DNA of 64,000 nt from Lunularia cruciata (taxonomy: Eukaryota > Streptophyta > Marchantiopsida > Lunulariales > Lunulariaceae): positions 45,017,001-45,081,000 of the forward strand of contig OX419755.1 in assembly GCA_948567375.1 (NCBI GenBank). The letters run 5' to 3'. Positions 45,471 to 56,757 of this stretch are shown here, in pieces. A program made the position numbers and the translations under genes. The notes beneath the pieces were generated by a model that was not told where the DNA came from, made no database searches, and worked only from the letters and a program-made list of their open reading frames with translations. The first letter of the stretch is position 1; each line of letters starts with the position of its first letter.

Positions 45471-47101
45471 TTGAAAGTGTGTGTTTGAAAGTTTCTTCAG
45501 ATCTCAATGTAAACTGCGTTTTCAGCAGATGAAAAGTGGACAAGACAGAAACAGATATTTTCGATTGTTTGTTAATGAGACTGGGAAATGGGGTTCAGGT
45601 GCCCAGATTTAAGTGTGGCTTAAAATCAAGAGATTCAAGGAATAGAAGATACCCTGATGGAATTTTATTTTAAAGATAGGCAGACCATGAGCTTAGGACA
45701 GGAAAGAGACTTGCGAAGGTCAGAGAAGGTACAACTTTAACGGCAAAGACCCAATTCTAATATCAGTCAGAATCCTCAATCGAGTTAAATTTGGTTATTA
45801 CTAGAAAGGGATCGCCGAAAGTGATTTGCGGTTTAACTTACGCAAAGTGATTGGATTTTGTTACTCCAAATTACATCAACAGCCACGTGAAGCGCACACT
45901 AAGACAGGCACTTTTGGAGGTGAGAAAACCTTACCAATGCGGACGGAGACCATTGACCAAAAACTATACGTGGCGGGTGAACGAGGACAACTGATTAGCT
46001 GATTTGCACAGACGGAAAACTGAGTGGCATCCATCGAGAGATAACCGCTAGTGTGAAGTCGGTCCTCATCCACTTTGCAGTAAAGAGAGCTGCAGTCAAA
46101 GGCGACGTATGATTGGATCGGGCGAGTTGGGGTGTACGTGCGATCCTGTCAGCATATCGGAAGGCTGTAAAGACAGGCAGTGGCAGCTGGCAATGGCATG
46201 TCAGGCAAAGCACGCACCAGCTCGGACCGAAGGTCGTTTCCCTTCAAAGCTTTCTCGAGGGTCTCGTTCTCGCCTCTTCTCTCATCACTCACTATACGGA
46301 TTTCTCTTCAAAGTTTCTTCTCGTAGAACATGCGCTTGATGTGAAATAGAAGCACTGAGGGTTTGCGAACATCCAGTGAATTGGGGGACTGAAGAGCTGA
46401 AATTTCCGCAAAAAAAATACACCAACAGTCGAAAGAGGGAACGAGAGAAGGTCGGGCATACAGTTCCTTTCTCTCGAAAATCGGTCATCTGTCGATTCTG
46501 GTGCTGCTTCTCTGTTGAGAGTTGGGTGTTTTTGTTGTTATACGTCTAGATAAGGAATTGGGGTACGAAATCCTGGCATTTGTGGGTCTCTTGATGACTG
46601 TCACCAATAGCAGCTCGCAGCCTGGCTATTTCTTTTCTTTTCTGGCTCAGAGGAACCACTGTAGCTGGGACTCCACCCAGTGTCTTCTTTGTTTGGTCTC
46701 CTTGGATTCTTCTCCCTGGTGCACTTGCAGCAGTCGTTGTAGCCGGATTAGTGAGTAAGTAAGAATAGGAAAAGCAACAGCAGTAGTAGTATGGTACGTT
46801 ACTGGCTAGTTCACTTGGACTAGATGCAGCTTCTTGCCAGATTCATCCGCTTTGCGAGTTGTGTTTTCGAACATCTGAGCATGAGGAACGGTGTTTCTCC
46901 AACCGTACAGATTTCTCAGCAGGAGCAGTACACTAAATCACTCTTTTCCACTTGAGAACACCATTGCACCTGCTCGATCACACGGTTGTTGTGTGGCCTT
47001 TCTACGTACTGAATACCTCGACAAGTATCGACTCAAATCTTTTTCTTCCACTGCTGTAAGCGAGCTCCGCAGTACTTGGACTCCAACGAAGGGAGCACAT
47101 A
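45471..47101 (+). promoter_or_regulatory. Upstream region of the 438-codon OCTOPUS-like gene
   Basis: From about 46,200 the sequence becomes GC-balanced and pyrimidine-rich, as expected of a plant leader (TTTCTCGAGGGTCTCGTTCTC). Several short upstream ORFs (for example 46,522-46,758 and 46,891-47,139, the latter overlapping the gene start in another frame) are present. They may be leader uORFs or chance. The transcription start is not defined. Confidence 0.35.
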
Positions 47102-48418
47102 ATGCCTACATGCCGGTACCACCCCTCGGAACCAGCTGATAGAGTCTGCGCTCCATGTTTGTCGTCAAAACTGCACTCTTTATCCAGAAGAGAAGGGGGA
47201 ATTCGTCGACTCGTCGACTCATTTCATGGGTCTGCATACCCCGATGAGGAAGAGCTCCCAATCTTTACCCTCCAGAGCTTCGGCCAAGACCTAGAGAAGA
47301 AATCAGGCGGCACCATTTCCGCTCTTCTCCGAACTGAATCGCAACGGGAGTCTGCGGGGTTCTTCTCATGTGGGTCGGAGATGTCCACACGCTACTCTGC
47401 CGCTGATACTCACAGCGAAGGAGACGTCAAATCTGTCACAGCAGCCACTCCCTCCCGGAAGGTTACAGACACTAGTCGCAGATTTAAGGTGGAGCAATTG
47501 ACCGGTAATTTCGTCAGCGATATGGGGAACGAGTCTTCAACCTCCTTCAAGCCTCAGGTGTTTCCAGCAACCGATGGCGACATTCCTCAAGGGCATAATT
47601 TGGGAATTTTTTCCGATCGGGTGTGCATATCTGACCTCATCACACAAAGCATGCGGGAAACGGACAGTAAATACAGAAAGCCGTGTATGTTCTCTCAGCA
47701 CCTGTCCAAGAGAAATGACTTGAAGGATCCTACACACAATCATGGTATCTGTCTCAAAACTCCAATTTGGAAGTTCAAGCTCTTCTCCAAGTCCAGTCCG
47801 ATATGGCGGTTGGGGCTCAAAGGGAGTAAAGTTAGTCCAAGCAAGCGAGACGGGGAGATCGACTCGAGAGGCTCGCATAAGGAGTCGTTTGGAAGACACC
47901 ATGTGAACAACACGAGAAGACTCATTGCTTCCCCGCCTGATGATTCTGTCCGACTTTGGTGCCCCAGTCCTATGGTGACATTCAAAGAAGGATCTTTCCG
48001 CTGGGGAAAACCGTCAGATAAAGGAAGTGCTTCCTGCAGGAGAACGGGGAGAGAGCTAGGACTGGAGCCACTGGAAACTGTTGCTACCGCTGCTGCGGAC
48101 CAACCTTCAACTTCCTCTGGTCCAGGGGTGTTTCGTCGGCTGTTTGATCTCACCCATTGGAAAGGCAATAGCACCAACAGGTCAGAAACGGAGTCAACTT
48201 CTTCATGGGGTGGTGTGTTAAGGACTCAGGAGATCATTCCCCCACGAACTCAATTCGATGAAGAGCAAGCGCAGCTAGCTGCAAACATTCTCAGTTGGAT
48301 GGACGGTGCTCTAGCTACAGTGCAGCAGCCAGAGCCAAGCTCAACATGTTCAACAATGGCTGGTCGAACTGGGGAGTCAATTTCTCGTCTTCCTGAGCCG
48401 GAGTTTGTGGTCAGCTGA
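47102..48418 (+). CDS. OCTOPUS/DUF740-like protein, 438 residues, intronless
   Basis: The ORF starts MPTCRYHPSEPADRVCAPC. Its CxxHPx7CxxC spacing (Cys4, His7, Cys16, Cys19) is that of the N-terminus of plant OCTOPUS-like/DUF740 (UPF0503) proteins. These are plasma-membrane-associated regulators of cell polarity and vascular patterning in Arabidopsis. Beyond residue 30 the protein is hydrophilic, Ser/Arg/Lys-rich and probably disordered. A basic segment, KTPIWKFKLFSKSSPIWRLG, at about 218-238 could be a membrane-contact patch. There is no signal peptide or membrane helix. It is shorter than typical members (over 600 residues). A second gene with the same signature faces it at 50,978-53,950. 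Start 47,102 is chosen because the Cys motif follows at once. That it is expressed is inferred from the long intact frame. Confidence 0.72.
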   Translation: MPTCRYHPSEPADRVCAPCLSSKLHSLSRREGGIRRLVDSFHGSAYPDEEELPIFTLQSFGQDLEKKSGGTISALLRTESQRESAGFFSCGSEMSTRYSAADTHSEGDVKSVTAATPSRKVTDTSRRFKVEQLTGNFVSDMGNESSTSFKPQVFPATDGDIPQGHNLGIFSDRVCISDLITQSMRETDSKYRKPCMFSQHLSKRNDLKDPTHNHGICLKTPIWKFKLFSKSSPIWRLGLKGSKVSPSKRDGEIDSRGSHKESFGRHHVNNTRRLIASPPDDSVRLWCPSPMVTFKEGSFRWGKPSDKGSASCRRTGRELGLEPLETVATAAADQPSTSSGPGVFRRLFDLTHWKGNSTNRSETESTSSWGGVLRTQEIIPPRTQFDEEQAQLAANILSWMDGALATVQQPEPSSTCSTMAGRTGESISRLPEPEFVVS

Positions 48419-50977
48419 ATAACAAGGGATGAAACCAGCAAGTTTTGAGCTTTTTCTGTGTTCACTCTGTCTATCTCTCTCTCAACACCAGGATGGGATT
48501 GTGGAGCTATTACCATTTCGAATCTGGACCACTCCGGTGGTTGCTGCGCTCGTGCCAAGAGCTAGCAAACGTAGTAGGAAATAACATTTGATGACATGTG
48601 AGTTTTGAGGAGGTGAATGATCAATCGACCTCTCTGCTTATTGCTGAGCACACACCTCAGTCTCCTACTGCTGCTGCTGCTTCATTGGTGATGGAAGCAA
48701 AACTCGAAATGTTGGGAGGAACAGATGAAACTTTTCACATGTAAGTTCAGGCCTACTGCTGCTGTTTGCTTATCTATGAACGGACCCAAGAGGTCTTGGC
48801 AATCCTCAAGGAGGTATGGGACAGGAGGAGAAACAGTGCTGTCCACGACACAGGTGTGGCCGAGTAATTTTTCGAGAGATTGATGCTGAAGCTGTTCTTC
48901 CATCCAATCAGAGTTTCCAGTCCTGTACATTATGAAATCGATTTAGTTCTCCCTTTGCCGCACTAGGTGCGAAGCTCCGATAGTAACTCGAACCTACATT
49001 CAATTTCCCTATCATTTCTTCGATTTATCATGACTGTCGACGACAATATGCGTTGTCTGTCGTGCAGTTGCCTCATGTAATTATCAATCCACGTATACGT
49101 AAGTAAACACCCAAATGTTCGAGTTTTCTGCCGCTTGGCTGAATCATATACTTTAGATTACATTTCGAGGAAAGGGTTTTGCTCCTAGTCACTTTGTAAG
49201 TTGCTTCGGCAGTTGTCGATATATGTTATGTTCTCTCCATTGCGAGGGACGATTTCTGTACCTTATCACCAAGTCGAGCGTCGCCGATAATGTGCATCAT
49301 GAAATTCCTGTGACAGTAACGTTTAAATCGATATTAGCCTTTTGTGACAGTCTGGAGTCAGCTGCGAAACCTTACCTTACCTTCTTCACCTCTACTCTGC
49401 GGCCGAGCTCCTCCAGGGCCAGCTAGCTACAGTAGCTAGGGTTGGGTTTGACTGACTAAAATTTTGGTGGATTTTCAACGCACCTGACTGCCGGCGATGA
49501 ATATTGACTGCATTCTATCTGGAAAAGTTGGGTGTTCCAACTGTCTGTGGTACTGACGTGGAGGTGTCTTAATGGCGGGGCCATCGATAGTGGGTGAGTG
49601 GGACAGGGCTCTAACTTCGCGAGCGAGTACGACCTTCCTGTCTGTTCCTCTGGCTGGTGCAGTTCGAGCTCAGAGATGTGCTCGTGCTTTTGATCCTTCT
49701 CTCATGTCTCTCTCTCTCTTGCTCTGATTCTTCATTCCTTTCGTCCTACAAGTTTCTCAACTGCATCTCATCCTTCATTCCTTTCCTCCAACACGCCTCA
49801 ATCTCGTCCACAGACGGCAGTCCAGTCCCGTCATCGTTTGAAGTACCTGTCAAACGCAACAGTAGCGACTAGTCTGGATCCGAAACTTCCGTAGATGCAG
49901 CAGCATTTAATGCTGTTGATACTTTTCCAGGCGGGGTTTCTGTTCCTCACTACACCAAGAGATATTTTTGCCACCACAGGGAACGCTATGTTGCTAGCCC
50001 TGAGCTAGCAGTAGTAGGGCACGATCTATGTCCATGCTTCTGTACCCATCTATCTTGATATCTTCCACACAAAGAGCATCCGTGCAAACGTTTGGCATAT
50101 CCGGTTGACAAATTTGAAACCAATGATGAATGAGCAAGCGCTCATTAGAAATTCGAGCATTCACAGTTGCCTGAAGAGCACGATTTGTAAAGACTCGTAA
50201 TTACATGCAAGAACGAGTGGACCTCCTCCCCTCCTGCTTTCATTGTTTCTATCAATCTGGAGAAGGAGATGGGTCCAAAGGATTGGCGTGTTCAAACGAT
50301 AATAAATAACTCGTTTGAGCTAGAAGAAAGAAGACCCATGAAGATTTTTGCCAATTTCTAAATTCCGAAGAATCAATCGTGCTCTAGATTGATATATCTA
50401 GAGCATTGGTTCTGAATAGACCGTACTATTACTGCTTCTAAAGTTGCATGAAAAGAATATCTAGCCTGCCTTCTCTTCAATTCGTGTGGTATACAAATTT
50501 ATTATGTAGCCCGTCGATCAACAGCATGCCATTTTGGCCATGTAGACAACACAGAGGAGGTGAAGCTAAGTAGACGGCTTGAGTTTTTCCGCTGACTGAC
50601 CCTACTGTCTGCACACTTCGCCGGAGAATTCGGAGAGAAAGGTACATCTTGAGAAGTGGTAGTCTATGGCCTATGCCTCGTACCTTCTGATAAGGTTGAG
50701 AAGGAGGAGCTCTGCTTCTGGGCCTGTCGAATCCTGTGAAGAGAAGTTACAACAGCACCTTCCAAAGGGAATCAAAGACGGTTTTAAAGGTCCAAAATTG
50801 CTCGCAAGCGGTGATTTGTGATTACTCTCATTCCCTTTTCTTCTGATGGTGCTCGGTCTTTTGCGGTTCGTTTCCATTCATGGGATATGAGGACGCTCAG
50901 CATGAATACCCCTGGAAGTGAGTGTTCGAGTTGATGAATATCCCACTCATTGCGCCAGTTGTGAGTATATGGTATGT
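48419..50977. other. Region between two convergent genes
   Basis: It holds the 3' flanks of both OCTOPUS-like genes. There are short CTG runs (about 48,666-48,681) and a CT microsatellite (49,709-49,722). A few ORFs of 60-80 codons have no domain. GC-balanced; no transposon was recognised. Confidence 0.45.
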
Positions 50978-53950
50978 TTACCCTGTACTCTCTCCACGTT
51001 GAGGTGATCCTTTCGAGAAACTACGCCATGGACTTGTGTTGAAACTGGAATTGGCTGGCGAAGCACGCCGACTCAACTTCTTTCCCAATCGTATGAGAGA
51101 AGAGAAAGGACCTTCTTTTTCATGCGTCCCAGTTTCTCCTTTCCTGCTCGGTGCAGACTGAGCGGACGACCACGCAGGATCCGTCAAGCATGAGCTCCAA
51201 GAGCTACTTCTGCTACGTCTACTACTACAACGGGACAATGTTCTTTGCGGACTCTTACTGCTAGAACGGGACAAAGATGCCCTTTGCTGACTGCTGCTGC
51301 GAGAGAGTGATGATCTTCGTGGACTTGACTTAAGAGAATGCTCTTCGATTTCCGCAAGTGATGAAATTGGATCGCTCATGCCATTTCTGGCCTGATCGTT
51401 GCTAGCCTCATCTTGCGAGGTACCCAAAACCTCGGACGAGGGGACTTCAGGGACCATAAGGTTAGATGAGGTATTCTCGTTCGTTGATGACGGGGTCCTC
51501 GGTTTCGCGAATTGAGAATCTGTGTCGGAGAAAGAGGACGATGTCTGATGGTGGCCAAACCCGCGTGTGCTCGAATCACCACCATCTCTGCGAAGGTGAG
51601 GCTGTGGTGATGAACGCGGCCAAAGGAACTTCCTGCGCGTTGCTGGAGACATGGCAATATTCTTCCAGGGACTCCTCTTGGTACTTGCGCTAATATTTGC
51701 TTGCCCATCTTTGTGCTCGCTATCCGTACGGCCTGGTGTCCAATCACCCGCTTCCATCGCCTCATGATCATTATCTGGCTTGTAAGCTCTACCTTCTTCA
51801 TGTACCCCTCCTCTGTAGACATGAATCTCGTCTCCATCCAGGAAAAACAATGACCTTAACGAACTTCTAGCGGGAATAATTTCCGAGTCCGTGCTTTCTC
51901 TCGCGTATGAACCGGCATCGCTAAGACTTCTAGCTGAAAGCGACCGTAGCGACGTCTCCCCCATCGTCCGCTCAAAGAGCTGCTGCTCTCTTTGTCTGTC
52001 ACCTGCTTCCTCAACTTCCTCAATCTCTGTAACTTTACTCTTCCCTTTCGCAAGCCTAGATTCCAGAATTACAGGAAGCGAACGCGAATTAGGGGTCTCT
52101 GTACATTCCAGCTCCTCATCATGACTCTCACGATGGTAGTGATCATCGATCATATCGGTAGCACCTCCGGCATACTCTTCCCCATAAGCACTCTCCGAAT
52201 CCTGCTCAAACACGGTGGTGAGCTCTTCTTTGCCTAAAAAGGTTATATCACCAGAATTGGAAGGAAGGGAATCGTCGTACTCCTCCTCCAGTTCCATCGG
52301 CCCACCGCGACGGTCAATCCAATTCGGGGGGCTTCTGTTCCCTTCAATGTTGGTTCTCTCCATCCAATCGTAAGCTTTCCTTTGGGCTTCCGAGACAGGT
52401 ATGAAGTCAACGATTCCATCTGTGCCCCCGTCTCCGTGATGAGAAACTTCCACGTAGTGATCACAGGGGCTCATCATGTTATCCCCGTCCCAGTAATCTA
52501 CACCAATTCTTCCACTCGAATAGTACGAATCTCTCGCATCCCGCTGCTTGCCATTATACATGTAAGGTCGAGGTCCCCTGCTCCGACCAGCGAATGACAA
52601 CTGCGTGTCTATGGCGGTTAGTTGTGGCTGATTCATAAGACCATACGAGTAAATAGATAATCTTCTATGCCGAAGCTTCTCGTGAGAAAGGTGAGCGTCT
52701 TCTCTCCTAAGAGTTGGTCTTCCACCTGATTGAGGGAAACAGCTATTAGTACATGGAGTTGGCCTGCCACTCGACTGACCTAAATCATCGTCGTAAGTAC
52801 AGGCCTGAGGAATTGTCACAGAATGCTGGTGATTGTCATTCGCCTTCTCACCCTTCTCGGACTTTTTCTTGGCCAGCTTCCACAAGTTGCGTCGAGGTTC
52901 TCGAACGCCATTGCTGTTGTTGCTCGTTGGCGCAGCGTACACAGACGCGAAAGGAAGTTTGGCGAGTCCTAGTTGCTCCCAACTTCGATTCCTTTCATAA
53001 CTATGATGACTGGCTACTGTTCCAGTGGTCTTCGGTCTCTGATGCACCACAGCCGAATCTGCTCTTCTGTCCATGAAGTCGTAGTCAGCTAGCCGCTTAC
53101 ATCCTTCTTCCACAGAAGCCAGCGTCAACTGGCTTGGATTTTCTCTTCTACTTGATTGGCCCGAGTAGTTGGCTCTGCTGCTCGATTCTGAGTGGCGTCT
53201 CCTTCGTAAGTCTGTAACCTCGTACAGCGGACGTGAGCTCAATCTCTCATGGGTGTCACTTGATGACCTCAACTCTTCTCCACCTGATCTTCCGGTCGAA
53301 TCATCCTTCTTATCAGATCTCCAGAACACGGTCCACGACTGCCTTTTGCTTCCTGAGCGAGAGAAGTAGGAAGCCGGACTACCTTTACTGGTAGAGCGAG
53401 AGAACTTACCACTTTTTGGCTCCGCATCCATCAGAGAGTGAATAGTCTGCCCTGTCTCCCGCTGGGGTTCTGCTGCCGTTATCTCACATATCTCCCTGCT
53501 AGTACTCCTGCCAATGGCCACTATCTCCCCCTCCCTCTCGGACACTGATTTTGCGGCTTCATCTCGAACCAATCTGCTGCGGAAATCATCATCCTCTTTC
53601 GCCCCTGACTCAACGAGAACTCTCTGCTCACTGGCATGGGACCTCGTGGAATAGTCCCTATGCCCGCGGTCTCTGCCCCTTGGTCCTTCATAATTTATCG
53701 GTATTGCATAGTCCGTTTTTATGAGAGAAGCTATGGAGTCCACAATTCTTCCCCCTTTTTGAAGCCCGTGTTTGCTGATGGAGGAAGAACTCGAAGCTCC
53801 TTCTTTCCATAAAAAGTACTCCTCTGATAGTCTTCCAGGTTTGGTAAATCGATTTCTGTCCGTGCGCGCCGACTCTTTCTTGAGCCTGTCACTCACACAA
53901 GATCCACAAACTCCTACTGTACCCTCATAGGGGTGCCTTTGGCATCCCAT
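50978..53950 (-). CDS. OCTOPUS/DUF740-like protein, 990 residues, intronless
   Basis: The ORF begins MGCQRHPYEGTVGVCGSCVS. Cys3, His6, Cys15 and Cys18 show the same CxxHPx7CxxC spacing as the gene at 47,102, and RLKK follows as in the (E/D)RL continuation of the family. The rest is low-complexity, Ser/Arg/Asp/Glu-rich and probably disordered. Recognisable pieces are the acidic patches EELTTVFEQDSESAYGEEY and ATDMIDD, a SEAQRKAYDWMERTN segment, a TRRKFLWPRSSPQP basic stretch, and an SR-rich tail (about 872-921: SRSSS repeated). No transmembrane helix. Members of the family act at the plasma membrane in polarity and phloem patterning in Arabidopsis; that role here is inferred. ATG 53,950 directly precedes the Cys motif. 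The stop is TAA at 50,980-50,978. Confidence 0.75.
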   Translation of the reverse strand: MGCQRHPYEGTVGVCGSCVSDRLKKESARTDRNRFTKPGRLSEEYFLWKEGASSSSSISKHGLQKGGRIVDSIASLIKTDYAIPINYEGPRGRDRGHRDYSTRSHASEQRVLVESGAKEDDDFRSRLVRDEAAKSVSEREGEIVAIGRSTSREICEITAAEPQRETGQTIHSLMDAEPKSGKFSRSTSKGSPASYFSRSGSKRQSWTVFWRSDKKDDSTGRSGGEELRSSSDTHERLSSRPLYEVTDLRRRRHSESSSRANYSGQSSRRENPSQLTLASVEEGCKRLADYDFMDRRADSAVVHQRPKTTGTVASHHSYERNRSWEQLGLAKLPFASVYAAPTSNNSNGVREPRRNLWKLAKKKSEKGEKANDNHQHSVTIPQACTYDDDLGQSSGRPTPCTNSCFPQSGGRPTLRREDAHLSHEKLRHRRLSIYSYGLMNQPQLTAIDTQLSFAGRSRGPRPYMYNGKQRDARDSYYSSGRIGVDYWDGDNMMSPCDHYVEVSHHGDGGTDGIVDFIPVSEAQRKAYDWMERTNIEGNRSPPNWIDRRGGPMELEEEYDDSLPSNSGDITFLGKEELTTVFEQDSESAYGEEYAGGATDMIDDHYHRESHDEELECTETPNSRSLPVILESRLAKGKSKVTEIEEVEEAGDRQREQQLFERTMGETSLRSLSARSLSDAGSYARESTDSEIIPARSSLRSLFFLDGDEIHVYRGGVHEEGRAYKPDNDHEAMEAGDWTPGRTDSEHKDGQANISASTKRSPWKNIAMSPATRRKFLWPRSSPQPHLRRDGGDSSTRGFGHHQTSSSFSDTDSQFAKPRTPSSTNENTSSNLMVPEVPSSEVLGTSQDEASNDQARNGMSDPISSLAEIEEHSLKSSPRRSSLSRSSSQQRASLSRSSSKSPQRTLSRCSSRRSRSSSWSSCLTDPAWSSAQSAPSRKGETGTHEKEGPFSSLIRLGKKLSRRASPANSSFNTSPWRSFSKGSPQRGESTG

Positions 53951-54784
53951 CCTCCGACCTTGATAATCACCCTTTCCTCATCTCTATTTTTCCTCTCACT
54001 ATATCTCTAACTCACCTTCATGAGTATTGCCACCACAGCGGCAAGCCACCAAATCCTTTTCGCATTGAGCCCCCAACATCGACAAGCTAAATCGCTCGTG
54101 TACCTCAACCTGGTTTACACTGGACAGCTAGAGACATTGCAACGCAGCTCGCGTACACAGAATCGGGAGAGGAACAGGGTATATACATCGGTCAACGTAA
54201 AAGGACGGTGGACAAGAAACAGACAGTCGATCTGATTCCTGCCTTCGGGCATGGAATTAGGGAGAGCTGGTGCATGCAAGTACAACCTGAGCAGCGCAGG
54301 ATAAGTTATCCAGCAATCTGCGGGCCCGCTGTGAAGTGAAAGTCTTCTTCTCTAGCCTCCTTCTCCTACAGGTCTCCAAACGAGATTCATTGACATACGA
54401 GATTGATTAACTCCTAAACACAAACACTGGATACTTAACACCACCACCTCCACAACGAAGCAGAATGACGAATACAACGCACGGGCTGCCACCGGCAGCT
54501 GCAGCGGCGGCACCTCGTCCAGTCAACATTCCCATCAACCAGAACATCGGACGGGAAAACACTCTATCACTCGTAATCTACTCCGTTGTCAAATCATCGA
54601 AACTAACCTCACCTCAGTACCTACACTTCTCATGAATCAATCAATCAATCAACCTATCTATCTGTCTATCCCTCTCTGCTGCTGCTGCTGCTCCTACCAG
54701 CTCCTGAGAACAACAGCCCCCTCCTTCATCGTCTCGCTCACTCATGCAAGCAAGCTGCCTTTTGTTTCCTTGCTTTTCGCCTTG
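53951..54784 (-). promoter_or_regulatory. Upstream region of the 990-codon gene
   Basis: Read on the minus strand, the 60 bases before the ATG are purine-rich (GAGGAAAAATAGAGATGAGG), an unusual leader composition. Microsatellites lie further upstream: ATCA repeats (54,636-54,652), ATCT/GTCT (54,656-54,669) and CTG (54,677-54,692). No ORF is convincing. Confidence 0.35.
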
Positions 54785-54984
54785 NNNNNNNNNNNNNNNN
54801 NNNNNNNNNNNNNNNNNNNNNNNNNNNNNNNNNNNNNNNNNNNNNNNNNNNNNNNNNNNNNNNNNNNNNNNNNNNNNNNNNNNNNNNNNNNNNNNNNNNN
54901 NNNNNNNNNNNNNNNNNNNNNNNNNNNNNNNNNNNNNNNNNNNNNNNNNNNNNNNNNNNNNNNNNNNNNNNNNNNNNNNNNNNN
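54785..54984. other. Assembly gap (200 N)
   Basis: Exactly 200 N characters. The round number suggests a scaffold gap of unknown true size. Open frames that run across it are artefacts. Confidence 0.99.
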
Positions 54985-55082
54985 CCTCAACTCTGTGGAT
55001 GCCCTAGTTTTTTCAATGGTATCTTTTAAATGGAGATATAAGCTAGTATGAAGCCACTTTGGTGATTTTGTCGTTTGGTTAT

Positions 55083-55177
55083 TGGGGCTAAGCCCCATTT
55101 TACCTCTTAGGTTTTTATCCTTTTACGGCTTGATGGGGTCCTTCCCATCTTTCTTGTTATCCTACGCGGTCGCCTTT
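55083..55177 (+). mobile_element. Short dispersed repeat, copy F
   Basis: It reads TGGGGCTAAGCCCCATTTTA (its first 15 bases form a palindromic GGGGCTAAGCCCC head), TTTTACGGCTTGATGGGGTC, TTCCCATC, TATCCTACGCGGTCGCC and TTTC. It is full-length relative to the family. Flanking direct repeats are not clear (at best TGATTT on both sides). Confidence 0.8.
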
Positions 55178-56757
55178 CATCTGATTTCTCAACTCTCTCA
55201 ATCCTGAAGTATTTAGAGGAGTAGATAGAGAGAATCATCTGGAAAATCTGCATGATAAATCTCGTCTGGGATGGATAAGTTGGCAATCAAACCTGTCATT
55301 GCACTGCCGTGATAGTCTCGATCCGCAGTTCCTCACCTGTTCATGGTTTGTCTTCTTCTGTCTAAAGTAAGAAGCAAGTCAAGGTAGCAGGCACTGGAAG
55401 GAAGGCGTCTTGACTTAGCCGCAGCCCCACCATTGATGCTGCTGCTGCTGCTCCTGGCTGGAATTTGAACTCGAAACATTCAAGTCACTCATTCTCCCTT
55501 GCCCAGGAATACTCGCCACCCTGATTTATCAAGACCTTGACCATCAGCGATCCTCGCCATCCAGCATTCTCATAAAAATTGTGCGGTATTTACAATCACC
55601 AATGCATTGGGACTAAAAGAATATTAGATCTCGAACTTCAGTATACTACTGTTATCAACCTACGGGATAAAAACTTTGTGAATGATTCTTAATTTTACTT
55701 CTCGTTCTCCTGGTCGAGCAATATACGCTACTCGTGAACCTCAAGGCATTGCCCAAATGGTTATCGCTCTTATTTTTAACCCATTTTCATCGTAATGTTA
55801 TGATATTGTCATAGAAAGCAGAAGACTCGGGCTCTGCCCTGTCCATCTTGAGCAAAAACTTCACGGATGTTAGCAACTAGCCACCTCCTTGCTTGCTATA
55901 GGACTAGCAAATAGACCTAGAACTACACGTTCAACTGCTGCTATAAAGGTAAAGCTAAGGGACTACTGTAGACAATAGATCTGTGTATGATCATTTATGT
56001 CAACAACAACTACCACTACTACTACTACTACTGGTGGGAGGAATAGCACTGTCGAGTTCATTATTGTCATCTCTTTCTTCCTAGAAAACAGCTGGAACGA
56101 AATAAAAGGACCAAAACACCCTTTTGTTGTGAGGAGCTCCTTTACAAGGACGACATTAGTGCCTTTTGAGGGAAAAGAAGTCGTGCTTGATCATGTGTAT
56201 ATTCTACTTCGTTGACGAAGAGAGGTATTGTACCTGAAACAGTACCAATAAATATTCAAAGACTTTGACTAAGTGTGCTGTGGACATCTACTATAACGGT
56301 TGCAACACGCCTTATCCAAGATAATCTCATATTATAGTGTAATATATATATAGTCCCACCACGAGAAGACATTCCATCATCTCTTTCTTGGGTTGAGTTA
56401 ACACTGTAGGGTTGCTTGTCTTAATCTTCCATGAAGTTTCAACTTTTCCAAGCTTGTAGTTGATCCATCATCTCATGATTACTGGTATGGAAACTTTTCT
56501 TATTAGCTAAAACTAAAGGGCGAATGTGGATGTCTATATGCGATAATACTGCCATCTCATCTTCCTCTTGAAAAGAAAATTGTTTTGTTCAGTTTTTTGC
56601 TTTTTGTTTACTAGAGGTAGTTGTCGTAGCGAGCAAAATATAAGACATACAGCACTTCATACATGAAAGTTCTAGTAGTGACCGCATTAGTTTACTGTAC
56701 TCCTTTTCTTACGGAAAATCCCAATCTTTTTGAGTACTTTGAAATCAAATTCGTCCG
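55178..56757. other. Intergenic with microsatellites
   Basis: GCT repeats at 55,437-55,452 and an ACT run at about 56,013-56,032 are the only structured elements. The latter lies within a 72-codon ORF encoding a Thr run, which I do not call. Confidence 0.45.

Noticed and set aside
47740-48177. Minus-strand ORF of 145 codons inside the 438-codon gene
   Set aside because: It is the antisense of an intact ORF with the OCTOPUS-like signature.
54632-55098. ORFs spanning the N run
   Set aside because: They exist only because unknown bases contain no stop.
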